A stretch of 64,000 bases of DNA, from the NCBI RefSeq assembly GCF_900102895.1, contig NZ_FNGD01000006.1:183970-247969 (forward strand). The letters are read 5' to 3'. Source of the stretch: Arthrobacter sp. ov407. GTDB lineage: Bacteria > Actinomycetota > Actinomycetes > Actinomycetales > Micrococcaceae. Numbering within the stretch: the stretch's first letter is position 1; each line of letters opens with the position of its first letter. Shown one piece after another: positions 26,115-34,273 of this stretch. The position numbers and the translations under genes were made by a program. A model generated the notes under the pieces. That model was not told the origin of the DNA and searched no databases. It saw nothing but the letters and a program-made list of their open reading frames with translations.

Positions 26115-27458
26115 TCATACGCCGCCGCGGCGGATCAGCTTGCCGGTCGGAGTCCGGCCGTCGATCAGGGTGCCGCGGAGGTAGGTCTGGCGGACGACGC
26201 CGGAAAGCGCCTTCCCGTCATACGGGGTGATGGGATTCTTGTGCTTGAGCTTGGAGGCGTCCACGACGTATGCCTCGTCCGGGGCAAACACGGAGAGGTC
26301 GGCGTCGTACCCCGGCGCCAGCCGGCCCTTGTTGCCCAGGCCGGCGAGCTGGGCCGGCCTGGCCGCCATCCACAAGAGAACCTGCTCCAACGGGATGCCG
26401 CGGTGCCGGGCCTCGGTCCAGATCAGCGACAGGCCCAGCTGCAACGAGGAGACCCCGCCCCAGGCCACGGCGAAGTCCCCGTTTTCCAGATCCTTCAAGT
26501 CCAGGGTGGACGGGGAGTGGTCCGAGACGATGCAGTCGATGGTGCCGTCCTGCAACCCGGCCCACAGCAGTTCGCGGTTGGCGGCTTCGCGGATCGGCGG
26601 GCAGCACTTGTAGGCAGTGGCGCCGTTCGGGATTTCCTCGGCCGTCAGCGTCAGGTAGTGCGGGCACGTTTCGACGGTGAGGCGGACGCCGTCGCGCTTG
26701 GCGGTGGCGATCATGGGGAGCGCGTCGGAGGAGGACAGGTGCACGATGTGGGCGCGGGCGCCGGTCCGGCGGGCCCGTTCGATGACCTCGGCGATGGCCT
26801 TGTTCTCGGCCGCGCGCGGGCGGGACGCAAGGAACGTGGCGTAGCCGTCGCCGCCCGGGTGGGGTGCCTGCTCGATCGTGTGGGAGTCCTCGGCGTGGAC
26901 GATCATGAGCGAGTCGAAGGACAACAGAGCGGCCATGTCCTCTTCCATCTCGTCGGCTTCCAAATGCGGGAACTCGTCCACACCGGAGTGCAGCAGGAAG
27001 CATTTGAAGCCGAAGACTCCCTCGTCGTGCAGCGGCCGAAGTTCGGGCTTGTTGCCCGGGACGGCTCCGCCCCAGAAACCGACGTCCACGAACACCTGGT
27101 CCTGGGCCACCTCGCGCTTGAGTAACAGGGCAGCCACCGTAGTGGTGGGCGGGATGCTGTTCAACGGCATGTCGATGATCGTGGTGACGCCGCCGGCCGC
27201 CGCCGCCCGGGTGGCGGACGCGAAGCCCTCCCACTCGGTGCGGCCGGGCTCGTTGACGTGCACGTGGGTGTCCACAAGGCCTGGCAGGAGGGTTTCGTCG
27301 TCGGCGAGATCGATTACTTCACCGCCGGAAAGGCCGTTGCCCAGCGGCGCGATGGCGACAATCACGCCGTCGCGGACGCCGACTTCCCGCGCGGCCATGC
27401 CGGCTGTGGTCAGCACCTGCCGCCCGCGGAAGACGACGTCGTAGGTTTCGTCAGACAC
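26115..27458 (-). CDS. allB: allantoinase
   Basis: A 447-residue amidohydrolase that opens the allantoin ring to allantoate. The metal-binding start is LLPGLVDTHVHVNEPGRTEW; GVTTIIDMPLNSIPPTT, ARIVHLSSSD-type AHIVHLSSSDALPM, VETCPHYLTL and CIVSDHSPST follow, all as in bacterial AllB. Start is GTG 27458 with AAAGGAG about nine bases upstream. It is the last gene of the minus-strand purine/glyoxylate unit that begins with uricase at 33333, 48 bases after the hydroxypyruvate isomerase gene. Confidence 0.95.
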   Translation of the reverse strand: MSDETYDVVFRGRQVLTTAGMAAREVGVRDGVIVAIAPLGNGLSGGEVIDLADDETLLPGLVDTHVHVNEPGRTEWEGFASATRAAAAGGVTTIIDMPLNSIPPTTTVAALLLKREVAQDQVFVDVGFWGGAVPGNKPELRPLHDEGVFGFKCFLLHSGVDEFPHLEADEMEEDMAALLSFDSLMIVHAEDSHTIEQAPHPGGDGYATFLASRPRAAENKAIAEVIERARRTGARAHIVHLSSSDALPMIATAKRDGVRLTVETCPHYLTLTAEEIPNGATAYKCCPPIREAANRELLWAGLQDGTIDCIVSDHSPSTLDLKDLENGDFAVAWGGVSSLQLGLSLIWTEARHRGIPLEQVLLWMAARPAQLAGLGNKGRLAPGYDADLSVFAPDEAYVVDASKLKHKNPITPYDGKALSGVVRQTYLRGTLIDGRTPTGKLIRRGGV

Positions 27459-27506
27459 GGAGGGTCTCCTTTCCCGGAGCGCTGTGCTGTTTGGCTGGCG
27501 CAGGGT

Positions 27507-28307
27507 CTAGGGGGAGACGCGCTGGCGGGTGGCCCAGCTGAACGCGGTCTCCGAAGGTTCCTTGTATTCCAGGCCGATGGAGCCCTCGTAGCCGAGTGCG
27601 CGGCTGCGGGCGATCCATCGGCCGAGCGGAAGCTGCCCGGTTCCGGGGGCCCCGCGGCCGGGGTTGTCGGCGATCTGGATGTGGCCGAAGTCCTTGGCGT
27701 GCTTTTCGATGACCGCGGCGACGTCGTCACCGTTCACGGCCAGGTGGTAGAAGTCGGCGAGGAGCTTGATGTTCTCGGCGTCGGATTCCTGCTTGACCCT
27801 AACGATGACGTCGAGGGCGTCCTGGGCCTTGCGCAGTGGGTACTTGGGGGCGCCGCTGACGGGTTCCAGGAGGACTGTGCCGCCGATGCGGGCGATTGCG
27901 GCGGCCGCCGTCGCGAGGTTTTCGGCGCCAATGGCGTCCTGCTGCTCAGCGGTTTCGCCGTCAATGCGGTTGCCGTACAGGGCGTTGAAGGCCTTGCAGC
28001 CGAGGCGCCCACCGATGCCGGCGACGACGTCGATGTTGTCCTGGAATTCGGTGGAGCGCGCCGGCCAGGAGACCAGTCCGCGGTCGCCGCCGGGCATGTC
28101 GCCCGCGTTGAAGTTCAGGCCCGTGAGCTGTACGCCGGCGTCGGTGATGGCGTTCTCAAACCGGGCAACCTCGACGTCGGTGGGGACGGAGGTCTCGAAG
28201 GGCCACCAGAATTCGACGGCGTCAAAACCGGCGGCTTTCGCCGCGGCCGGGCGTTCCAGCAGGGGGAGCTCCGTCAGGAGGATGGAGCAGTTCACGGTGT
28301 ACGTCAT
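27507..28307 (-). CDS. hyi: hydroxypyruvate isomerase family TIM barrel
   Basis: A 266-residue sugar-phosphate-isomerase-like TIM barrel of the Hyi/OtnI family. Segments include YTVNCSILLTELPLLERP, AAGFDAVEFWWPF, ALYGNR, VLLEPVSGAPKYPL, ADFYHLAVNGDD and IQIADNPGRGAPGTG. Hyi converts tartronate semialdehyde and hydroxypyruvate into each other in glyoxylate disposal. The glyoxylate carboligase that would supply tartronate semialdehyde is not in the window. ATG 28307 has AAGGA eight bases upstream; the longer frame to 28343 has no similarity. Confidence 0.9.
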   Translation of the reverse strand: MTYTVNCSILLTELPLLERPAAAKAAGFDAVEFWWPFETSVPTDVEVARFENAITDAGVQLTGLNFNAGDMPGGDRGLVSWPARSTEFQDNIDVVAGIGGRLGCKAFNALYGNRIDGETAEQQDAIGAENLATAAAAIARIGGTVLLEPVSGAPKYPLRKAQDALDVIVRVKQESDAENIKLLADFYHLAVNGDDVAAVIEKHAKDFGHIQIADNPGRGAPGTGQLPLGRWIARSRALGYEGSIGLEYKEPSETAFSWATRQRVSP

Positions 28308-28339
28308 TGTGGGTTCCTTCCGGTGTGGGCGGGACATCC

Positions 28340-28501
28340 TCATCCCTTCCTAGGGTCCTTCCGGACCCCCAGGCCCACGAGTGCGCCGAGCCCAACGCCG
28401 ATCAATAGACCCGTGAACGGCCTGTCGACGGTGGCGGCTCCGATGGCGAAGCCGAGGGCCGCGCCAAGGAGCATTCCGATCCACAGTGATTCGTACTTCA
28501 C
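28340..28501 (-). CDS. small glycine-zipper membrane protein
   Basis: A 53-residue frame starting at GTG 28501, lying between hyi and the ureidoglycine aminohydrolase gene on the same strand. It begins VKYESLWIGMLLGAALGFAI, then a short polar turn (TVDRPFTG), a second Gly-rich hydrophobic stretch (LLIGVGLGALVGLGV), and ends with a basic tail RKDPRKG. Two membrane helices with small-residue spacing are typical of actinobacterial small membrane proteins. GAGG precedes the start at short spacing. Function unknown; existence is inferred from composition and position. Confidence 0.6.
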   Translation of the reverse strand: MKYESLWIGMLLGAALGFAIGAATVDRPFTGLLIGVGLGALVGLGVRKDPRKG

Positions 28502-28558
28502 AGCCTCAGGCTAGCAAGCATCGCCGGGGCCACAAGGGCTCCACTGCGTGGACCGGTT

Positions 28559-29371
28559 TCAGGTCAGGCGGATCTGGCGGTTGACGTCCTTGTACAGCAG
28601 GTACCGGAAGTTGCCCGGACCGCCGGCATAGCAGGCCTGGGGGCAGAAGGCACGCAGCCACATGAAGTCCCCGGCCTCCACCTCCACCCAGTCGTCATTG
28701 AGCCGGTAGACGGCTTTGCCTTCCAGGACGAAGAGCCCGTGTTCCATGACGTGGGTTTCGGCGAAGGGGATGGAGGCGCCGGGCTTGAGGGTGACGATGT
28801 TGACGTGCATGTCGTGGGCGAGGTCCTCCGGGTCCACGAAGCGGGTGGTGGCCCAGGCGCCGCCGGTGTCGGGCATGGCCCGCGGTTCGACGTCCTGGTC
28901 GCGGGTCACAAAAGACTTCGCCGTGAAGCCGTCCAGCGGCTCGTAAGCCTTCCGGATCCACTGGAAGCTGGCGATCTCCCCGGACACGTTCGCCACGGAC
29001 CATTGGGCCCCCGCGGCGAGATAGGCGTAGCCGCCCTCTCCCAGTTGGTGGGTTTCCCCCTCCAGGGTCAGCGCGAGGGCGCCCTTGGTCAGGAAGACGA
29101 CGCCTTCGACGCCGGCCTCCGGCTCGGGCTTTACCGCCCCGCCGCCCGGTCCCACCTCGACGATCAGCTGCGAGAACGTCGTGGCGAAACCGGCGATGGG
29201 CCGGGCAATGATCCAGGAGCGGGTGTTGGTCCAGCCGGGCAGCTTGCTCGTGACGATGTCCCGGAGCACGCCCTTCGGAATGACGGTGTAGGCCTCCTTG
29301 ACCACGGCCCGGTCGGAGAGGAGCTGGGTCTGCGGCGGAAGCCCGCCCTCAGGGTAGAAGTAGTTGCTCAT
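28559..29371 (-). CDS. allE: (S)-ureidoglycine aminohydrolase
   Basis: A 270-residue bicupin that releases ammonia from (S)-ureidoglycine, giving (S)-ureidoglycolate. The N-terminal half has PGWTNTRSWIIARPIAGFAT and FLTKGALALTLEGETHQLGE; the C-terminal cupin has the metal region ETHVMEHGLFVLEGKAVY and NDDWVEVEAGDFMWLRAFCP, as in UGHY/AllE. ATG 29371 overlaps the stop of the upstream DUF6986 gene (ATGA), showing translational coupling. Its presence implies that an allantoate amidohydrolase making ureidoglycine is encoded elsewhere. The symbol allE follows E. coli use. Confidence 0.92.
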   Translation of the reverse strand: MSNYFYPEGGLPPQTQLLSDRAVVKEAYTVIPKGVLRDIVTSKLPGWTNTRSWIIARPIAGFATTFSQLIVEVGPGGGAVKPEPEAGVEGVVFLTKGALALTLEGETHQLGEGGYAYLAAGAQWSVANVSGEIASFQWIRKAYEPLDGFTAKSFVTRDQDVEPRAMPDTGGAWATTRFVDPEDLAHDMHVNIVTLKPGASIPFAETHVMEHGLFVLEGKAVYRLNDDWVEVEAGDFMWLRAFCPQACYAGGPGNFRYLLYKDVNRQIRLT

Positions 29372-30654
29372 GGGTGCGTTCCTTTTGCTGAGGGGGTGCA
29401 GGTGTTGGCCAACCGGGGATGGGCCAGCACAGTGAGTCGGGGGAGCCCGACGCCGGCCAGCGCCAGGACTTCTTCGGCGCCGACGGCGCCGCACTGGACG
29501 CCGCGCAGCACGAAGCCCGCCAGGGCGCGGGCCGTGGCGGGCTCGTCCAGAACGCCGCCGGCGGTTTGTTCCACGTAATTGCGGAGCCGGGCAGCGGCGG
29601 CGGGGAGCCCCTGCCGGTAGAAGGCATAGGTCGCGGCGAACCGGCTGGGCAGCTGGGCCGGGTGGAGGTCCCAGCCCTGGTAGTAGCCGCGTTCCAGCGA
29701 CCGGCGGACCAGCCGGCCGTGGAGCTGCCAGGCCTGCTCCACGTTCTCGCCCACCGGGAGGATGTTGGTGGAGCCGTCGGAGAGCCGGATCCCGGTGCCG
29801 GCCACGGCCAGCTGCATGACTTCCTTGGCAAAGTCCGCCACGGGATGTTCCATGGACTGGTATTCGGCGGAGATCTGCAGCGATGCCGAGTAGTCGTAGG
29901 TGCCGTAGTGCAGCCCGCTGATCCGGCCGGGCACCGCGTGCGGCAGGCGCGCCACCGGCGAGGTTCCGTCCGGCCCCAGGATGAGCTGCGGCGTTTCCAC
30001 CTGCACCTCAAAGCGGAGCTGGCCCGCGGGGAGCAAGTGGACTTCCTCCAGGCGGGACACGGCGAAGGCCATGGCCTCCACCTGCGCCACCGTGCTGACC
30101 TTGGGCAGGGTGAGGATGAGCCCGTCCGGGAGTTCGCCGGCCGCGGCCAGCTGCGACACGAAGAGATCGAGGGTCCGCAGGCCCCGGGCGCGGGTGGCGG
30201 CCTCGAAGCACTTGAAGCGGATCCCGATGAACGGCGGCGCGGTGCCGTCGGCGACGGCGGCGGCCACGGCGGATGCCGCGGCGACAGCGGCGGCGTCCTC
30301 GGCGTCGTCGCCCCGGTCCCCGAACCCGTCCTCAAAGTCCAGGCGGAGGTCCTCGATCGGCTCGCGCGACAGCTTGGCCCGGACGCGCGGCGCGACGGCG
30401 GCGGCCAGTTCGGGGTCCTGGCCGAGCAGGGTGCCGAGCCGTTCCAGCCCGCCGTGGGCATCGACCGCGGCCAGGGCCTGGGCGCCCCAGTCGGCGGTGA
30501 ACTCCGGGCTGAAGCGGTCGGCCGGAACGTAGACGGTGTGCACCGGCTGGCGGGAGCCGTCATCGCCCGGGTAGGTGCGCTCCAGCAGCCGGTCGGTGTC
30601 GGCGAGCTGCGCATCGATCCGGGCGAGGTCGGCCCCGGAGAGGGCCGGCGTCAC
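29368..30654 (-). CDS. DUF6986 family HpcH/HpaI aldolase-like protein
   Basis: A 428-residue protein of the HpcH/HpaI aldolase/citrate-lyase-beta superfamily, DUF6986 type. Barrel motifs seen are LRLDFEDGFGDRGDDAEDAA, GIRFKCFEAATRARGLRTLD, ILTLPKVSTVAQVEAM and LHYGTYDYSASL. The superfamily makes or splits acyl-CoA or 2-keto-acid bonds, often involving glyoxylate, but the substrate of this group is not established. Start GTG 30654 has GGAGGGGGG just upstream; the longer frame to 31041 would run back into malate synthase. It is coupled to allE by ATGA and lies 77 bases after malate synthase, pointing to a role in glyoxylate or malate metabolism. Confidence 0.85.
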   Translation of the reverse strand: MTPALSGADLARIDAQLADTDRLLERTYPGDDGSRQPVHTVYVPADRFSPEFTADWGAQALAAVDAHGGLERLGTLLGQDPELAAAVAPRVRAKLSREPIEDLRLDFEDGFGDRGDDAEDAAAVAAASAVAAAVADGTAPPFIGIRFKCFEAATRARGLRTLDLFVSQLAAAGELPDGLILTLPKVSTVAQVEAMAFAVSRLEEVHLLPAGQLRFEVQVETPQLILGPDGTSPVARLPHAVPGRISGLHYGTYDYSASLQISAEYQSMEHPVADFAKEVMQLAVAGTGIRLSDGSTNILPVGENVEQAWQLHGRLVRRSLERGYYQGWDLHPAQLPSRFAATYAFYRQGLPAAAARLRNYVEQTAGGVLDEPATARALAGFVLRGVQCGAVGAEEVLALAGVGLPRLTVLAHPRLANTCTPSAKGTHP

Positions 30655-30731
30655 CGGACCCCCCTCCGTGGATGGCTCGGTGGATGGCTCCGTGGATGCG
30701 GCCTGGCACTGACGGGGGTCGCTGCCATGCC

Positions 30732-32330
30732 TCAGCCCACCAGCTCGTACGCCGGCGTGGTGAGGAAGTCCGTGTAGTCCTCGGACAGGCAGATTTCGCC
30801 GATGAGCTTGCTGGCGGGCAGGTAGTGCTTCGCGAAAGCGTCCTCGCCCACCTCGCCCCGGAGTTTTTCGGTTTCCTCGGCCAGGATCCCGGACACCAGC
30901 TCGCGGGTGACGGTCCGGCCGGTGTCGGCGAGCACCGAGTGGTTGCGGATCTGCTGCCAGACCTGGGACCGCGAGATTTCCGCCGTCGCGGCGTCCTCCA
31001 TCAGGTTGTGGATGGCGACGGCGCCGTTGCCCGAAATCCACACCGCTGTGTAGGCGACGGCGACGTAGAGGTTCAGGCGCAGACCTGCCTCGGTGACCGT
31101 GCCCTGGGCGGAGGCGATGTCCAGGAGCTGGTCGGCGGTGACCGAGACTTCCGGGCGCTGCCTGTCCAGCTGGTTCGGCCGCGTTCCCAGAACGGCGTCG
31201 AAGACGTCGTGGCAGACCGGCACCAGGTCCGGGTGGGCCACCCAGGAACCGTCAAAGCCGTCGTTCGCCTCGCGGGTCTTGTCCGCGCGCACTTTCTCGA
31301 AGGCCTGGGCGGTCACGTCGGGTTCGCGGCGGTTGGGAATGACGGCCGCCATGCCGCCCATGGCGAAGGCGCCGCGGTGGTGGCAGGTCTTGACCAGCAG
31401 TTCGGTGTAGGCACGCATGAAGGGCGCGGTCATGGCCACGGTGGCGCGGTCCGGCAGGACAAAGCGCGAGCCGGCGTCGCGGAAGTACTTGATGATGCTG
31501 AACAGGTAGTCCCAGCGGCCGGCGTTCAGGCCGGAGGCGTGGTCGCGGAGTTCGTAGAGGATCTCGTCCATTTCGAACGCTGCGGGGATGGTCTCGATCA
31601 GGACGGTGGCGCGGACGGTGCCTTGCGGAATGCCGAGGTAGTCCTGCGCGAAGACGAAGATCTCGTTCCACAGCCGGGCCTCGAGGTGGCTCTCCATTTT
31701 GGGCAGGTAATAGTACGGGCCATGGCCGTTCTCCAGCAGCTGCCTGGCGGTGTGGAAGAAGTGCAGGCCGAAGTCCACCAGGGCGCCCACGGTGTGTTCG
31801 CCGTCGATCAGCAGGTGCCGTTCGCCCATGTGCCAGCCGCGCGGGCGGGCCACAACCACGGCCAGCGGCGCATCGGTCCGGAGCGTATATTCCTTACCTT
31901 CGGGCGAGGTGTATTTCAGGGTGCCCGCCGCGGCGTCGCGGAGGTTGAGGATCGATTCGACCACGTTGGACCAGGTGGGGGTGCTGGCGTCCTCGAGGTC
32001 CGCGAGCCACACCTTCGCGCCGGAGTTCAGGGCGTTGATGGCCATTTTGGCCGGGGCAGCCGGCCCGGTCATTTCGACCCGGCGGTCCTGCAGGGCCGCG
32101 GGCGCCGGAGCCACGCTCCAGTCGGCGTCGCGGATCGCCTGGGTCTCCGGCAGGAAGTCCAGGCGGCCGGTCAGGGCCACGTGCTCGCGCTTGAGGGCGC
32201 GGGCCTTGAGCAGAGCGGCGCGGGTTCCGGCAAAACGGAGGTGAAGTTCCTCGATGAAGGCGAGAGCCTCCGGGGTCAGGATTTCCCCGGCCCGGTCGAC
32301 GGGTTGGGGATCGGTGACGCTGAGAGTCAT
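30732..32330 (-). CDS. aceB: malate synthase A
   Basis: A 532-residue malate synthase A joining glyoxylate and acetyl-CoA to malate. Segments include AKMAINALNSGAKVWLADLE, the active-site RPRGWHMGERHLLIDG, YYYLPKMESHLEARLWNEIF, AFAMGGMAAVIPNRREPDV and the C-terminal CLSEDYTDFLTTPAYELV. Length is normal for the A isoform. Its place inside the urate operon, with no isocitrate lyase nearby, indicates that it serves mainly to capture glyoxylate from purine breakdown. It follows uricase by 94 bases. Confidence 0.96.
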   Translation of the reverse strand: MTLSVTDPQPVDRAGEILTPEALAFIEELHLRFAGTRAALLKARALKREHVALTGRLDFLPETQAIRDADWSVAPAPAALQDRRVEMTGPAAPAKMAINALNSGAKVWLADLEDASTPTWSNVVESILNLRDAAAGTLKYTSPEGKEYTLRTDAPLAVVVARPRGWHMGERHLLIDGEHTVGALVDFGLHFFHTARQLLENGHGPYYYLPKMESHLEARLWNEIFVFAQDYLGIPQGTVRATVLIETIPAAFEMDEILYELRDHASGLNAGRWDYLFSIIKYFRDAGSRFVLPDRATVAMTAPFMRAYTELLVKTCHHRGAFAMGGMAAVIPNRREPDVTAQAFEKVRADKTREANDGFDGSWVAHPDLVPVCHDVFDAVLGTRPNQLDRQRPEVSVTADQLLDIASAQGTVTEAGLRLNLYVAVAYTAVWISGNGAVAIHNLMEDAATAEISRSQVWQQIRNHSVLADTGRTVTRELVSGILAEETEKLRGEVGEDAFAKHYLPASKLIGEICLSEDYTDFLTTPAYELVG

Positions 32331-32424
32331 TTCTGGACCTTTCCTGGGCCGCTCACACTTCTCTTTGGCCGCTCACACTACTCCTAGGCACCGCCGGCGG
32401 CTGCGGTCCCCGCGATGCTTGGCG

Positions 32425-33333
32425 TTAGCAGAAGCCGGCGATCCCGTGCCAGGCGATTTCTGCGGGGCTGGTGTCTTCACGCTGGACCGTGGCCTCAATC
32501 AGGCCGTAGGGGCGGTCGGCGGCAAAGAAGACCTCGTTGGGGTTGTCCAGGCCAAAGGGCGAGAGGTCAACGAGGAAGTGGTGCTTGTTGGGCATGGAGA
32601 ACTTGATCTCGTCGATCTCGGGGTGGACTTCCAGGACCTTGGCGCCCATGTCGAAGAGGGTCTGCTGCAGGGCGTGGGAGTACTTTTCGGTGAAAGCCTC
32701 CAGCAGCAGGGCCTTCACGTCCTCGTAGCTTTTGTTGAAGTCGAAGGTGCCGAAGTCGGTGCTGGTCCTGAAACGCCAGCGGGCCGATACGTCCGTGGCG
32801 AGGATGCGGTCGGCCGTTTCCGGGAGGGTGGTGTACTTGTCCCGCGGGAAGCCGCTGAACCCGGACTGGGTCGACTTCAGCACGGTGAGGTCCTTCAGCC
32901 CGGCGATGAGGTGCTCGGTACCGCCGTCGCGGACAAGGACAGCGGTGCGGACTTCCTGGCCGTTGCGGACGAAGGAGTGGTGGTGCCCGGCGCCGTGGGC
33001 CTGGATCCGGTCCCATTTGTAGGACTCGGCCGCCCAGCGGCCACCCGTGACCCAGTCGAAGTTCGAGGTGAAGTGCTTGCCGAGCCGCAGCAGGAAGGCT
33101 TCCGGGGAACCGATGCCGTTCCGGGCCAGGGCGTAGATCGTGTTCTTTTGGGTGTCCGTGGCCACCACGTGGCTGTTGTCGCCTTTGAGGTGGGCCGCCG
33201 CGAAGTCCCCGCGCAGCTGCGAGGTGACGTTCAGGTCTTCGATCTCATGGCGGCGGGTATCCCTGGTGATCTTGACGACCCGGACTTCGGCTTTTCCGTA
33301 CTGATTGTGGCCGAGGACGATCTTGTTGCTCAT
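32425..33333 (-). CDS. uox: urate oxidase (uricase)
   Basis: A 302-residue cofactor-free uricase converting urate and O2 to 5-hydroxyisourate and H2O2. Visible family segments are IVLGHNQYGKAEVRVVKITR, DTQKNTIYALARNGIGSPEA, the substrate-pocket LKSTQSGFSGFPRDKYTTLP, and NKHHFLVDLSPFGLDNPNEV. It is the first gene of the minus-strand unit, divergent from guanine deaminase across a 405-base region with an operator-like palindrome. The next two enzymes of the route, HIU hydrolase and OHCU decarboxylase, are encoded further right at 40070-40905. Confidence 0.96.
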   Translation of the reverse strand: MSNKIVLGHNQYGKAEVRVVKITRDTRRHEIEDLNVTSQLRGDFAAAHLKGDNSHVVATDTQKNTIYALARNGIGSPEAFLLRLGKHFTSNFDWVTGGRWAAESYKWDRIQAHGAGHHHSFVRNGQEVRTAVLVRDGGTEHLIAGLKDLTVLKSTQSGFSGFPRDKYTTLPETADRILATDVSARWRFRTSTDFGTFDFNKSYEDVKALLLEAFTEKYSHALQQTLFDMGAKVLEVHPEIDEIKFSMPNKHHFLVDLSPFGLDNPNEVFFAADRPYGLIEATVQREDTSPAEIAWHGIAGFC

Positions 33334-33738
33334 GGTCTGATTCCCAACTCCAGGTATGTGGCATCAAAGTCCCACATAGAAATTAAGCGCTTGTTTCCCG
33401 TGCGTTTCTTGTTCCGCCGGTCCACAAAAAAGAGCCGACATCAGTTGATGCCAGCTCATTACGACCCTGCCTGCTGCTCCCAGGTTACGTGACCTGGGCC
33501 ACGAATTGGGACTAAGCGTAGCCCGGTCCCGGCGGGGTGTACATCACTTTTCAGAAAATCGAGTGCGACCGGACGTCCCGGTGCTACTCTCGAACTTGCC
33601 AACGGCGGGCAGCCCGGTCCCGGGAAGCTATCTACCAGGCGCAACCTTCAAGGCACATGCTGAAGACTGGTCACCGTCGCATCCGGCCCTTGCGTACCCG
33701 TCACGGTGTACCGGCTTCCGCAGGTAGGGAGTGGCAGC
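33334..33738. promoter_or_regulatory. divergent purine-catabolism promoter region
   Basis: This 405-base gap separates uricase (minus) from guanine deaminase (plus). It contains an AT-rich stretch at about 33360-33440, including TTAAGCGCTT, and the palindrome listed separately at 33479-33498. GGGAG lies ahead of the guanine deaminase ATG. No reading frame with sensible composition fills the gap. Confidence 0.5.
33479..33498. promoter_or_regulatory. operator-like palindrome between uricase and guanine deaminase
   Basis: Perfect 7-base arms CCCAGGT (33479-33485) and ACCTGGG (33492-33498) surround TACGTG. It sits near the middle of the divergent control region, where a purine-responsive regulator (MarR- or GntR-type in other bacteria) would be expected to bind. 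No regulator gene is in the cluster, so the binding factor is unknown. Confidence 0.45.
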
Positions 33739-34233
33739 ATGACTACAACCGATACGGCCCAGAAGTTCCTGGCGAGATCCATCGAGTTGGCCATGGCCAA
33801 CGTCCTGAACAGCGGCGGCCCGTTCGGCGCTGTGGTGGTCACTGCGGACGGGCAAGCGTTCGAAGGCGTCAACCGCGTCACCGCCACCAACGATCCCACG
33901 GCGCACGCCGAAGTCACGGCCATCCGGCGGGCCTGCAGCGAACTTGGCACCTTCGATCTCAGCGGAGCCACGCTCTACTGCAGCTGCGAGCCGTGCCCCA
34001 TGTGCCTGGCGTCCGCGCTGTGGGCGCGGGTGTCGCGCGTGGTGTTCGCCGCGGACCGGCACGATGCCGCGTCCGCGGGGTTCGATGACGCCGTCTTCTA
34101 CGAATACTTCGAAAACGATCAGCGCGACGCGCTCATGCCGGTGGGCAGGCTGGAACTGACAGACCCGCAAGCCCCCGCGGCCCTGGATCCCTTCAACGCC
34201 TGGAACTCGCTCGAGTCCAGGACCGACTACTAG
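33739..34233 (+). CDS. guaD: guanine deaminase (CDA-fold)
   Basis: A 164-residue zinc deaminase of the cytidine-deaminase fold, like Bacillus GuaD. Zinc site: His56 and catalytic Glu58 in THAEV (TAHAEVTAIRRAC), then Cys86 and Cys89 in CEPCPMCLAS. The C-terminal FDDAVFYEYFENDQRDAL and LDPFNAWNSLESRTDY resemble the C-terminal swap segment of that enzyme. It turns guanine into xanthine. ATG 33739 has GGGAG upstream; the track's longer frame is not needed. It heads the plus-strand unit with the xanthine dehydrogenase genes, 40 bases away. Confidence 0.92.
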   Translation: MTTTDTAQKFLARSIELAMANVLNSGGPFGAVVVTADGQAFEGVNRVTATNDPTAHAEVTAIRRACSELGTFDLSGATLYCSCEPCPMCLASALWARVSRVVFAADRHDAASAGFDDAVFYEYFENDQRDALMPVGRLELTDPQAPAALDPFNAWNSLESRTDY

Positions 34234-34273
34234 CGCCGGGGACCGCGGCCATTTTGGAACCCCAGGAGGCCCC

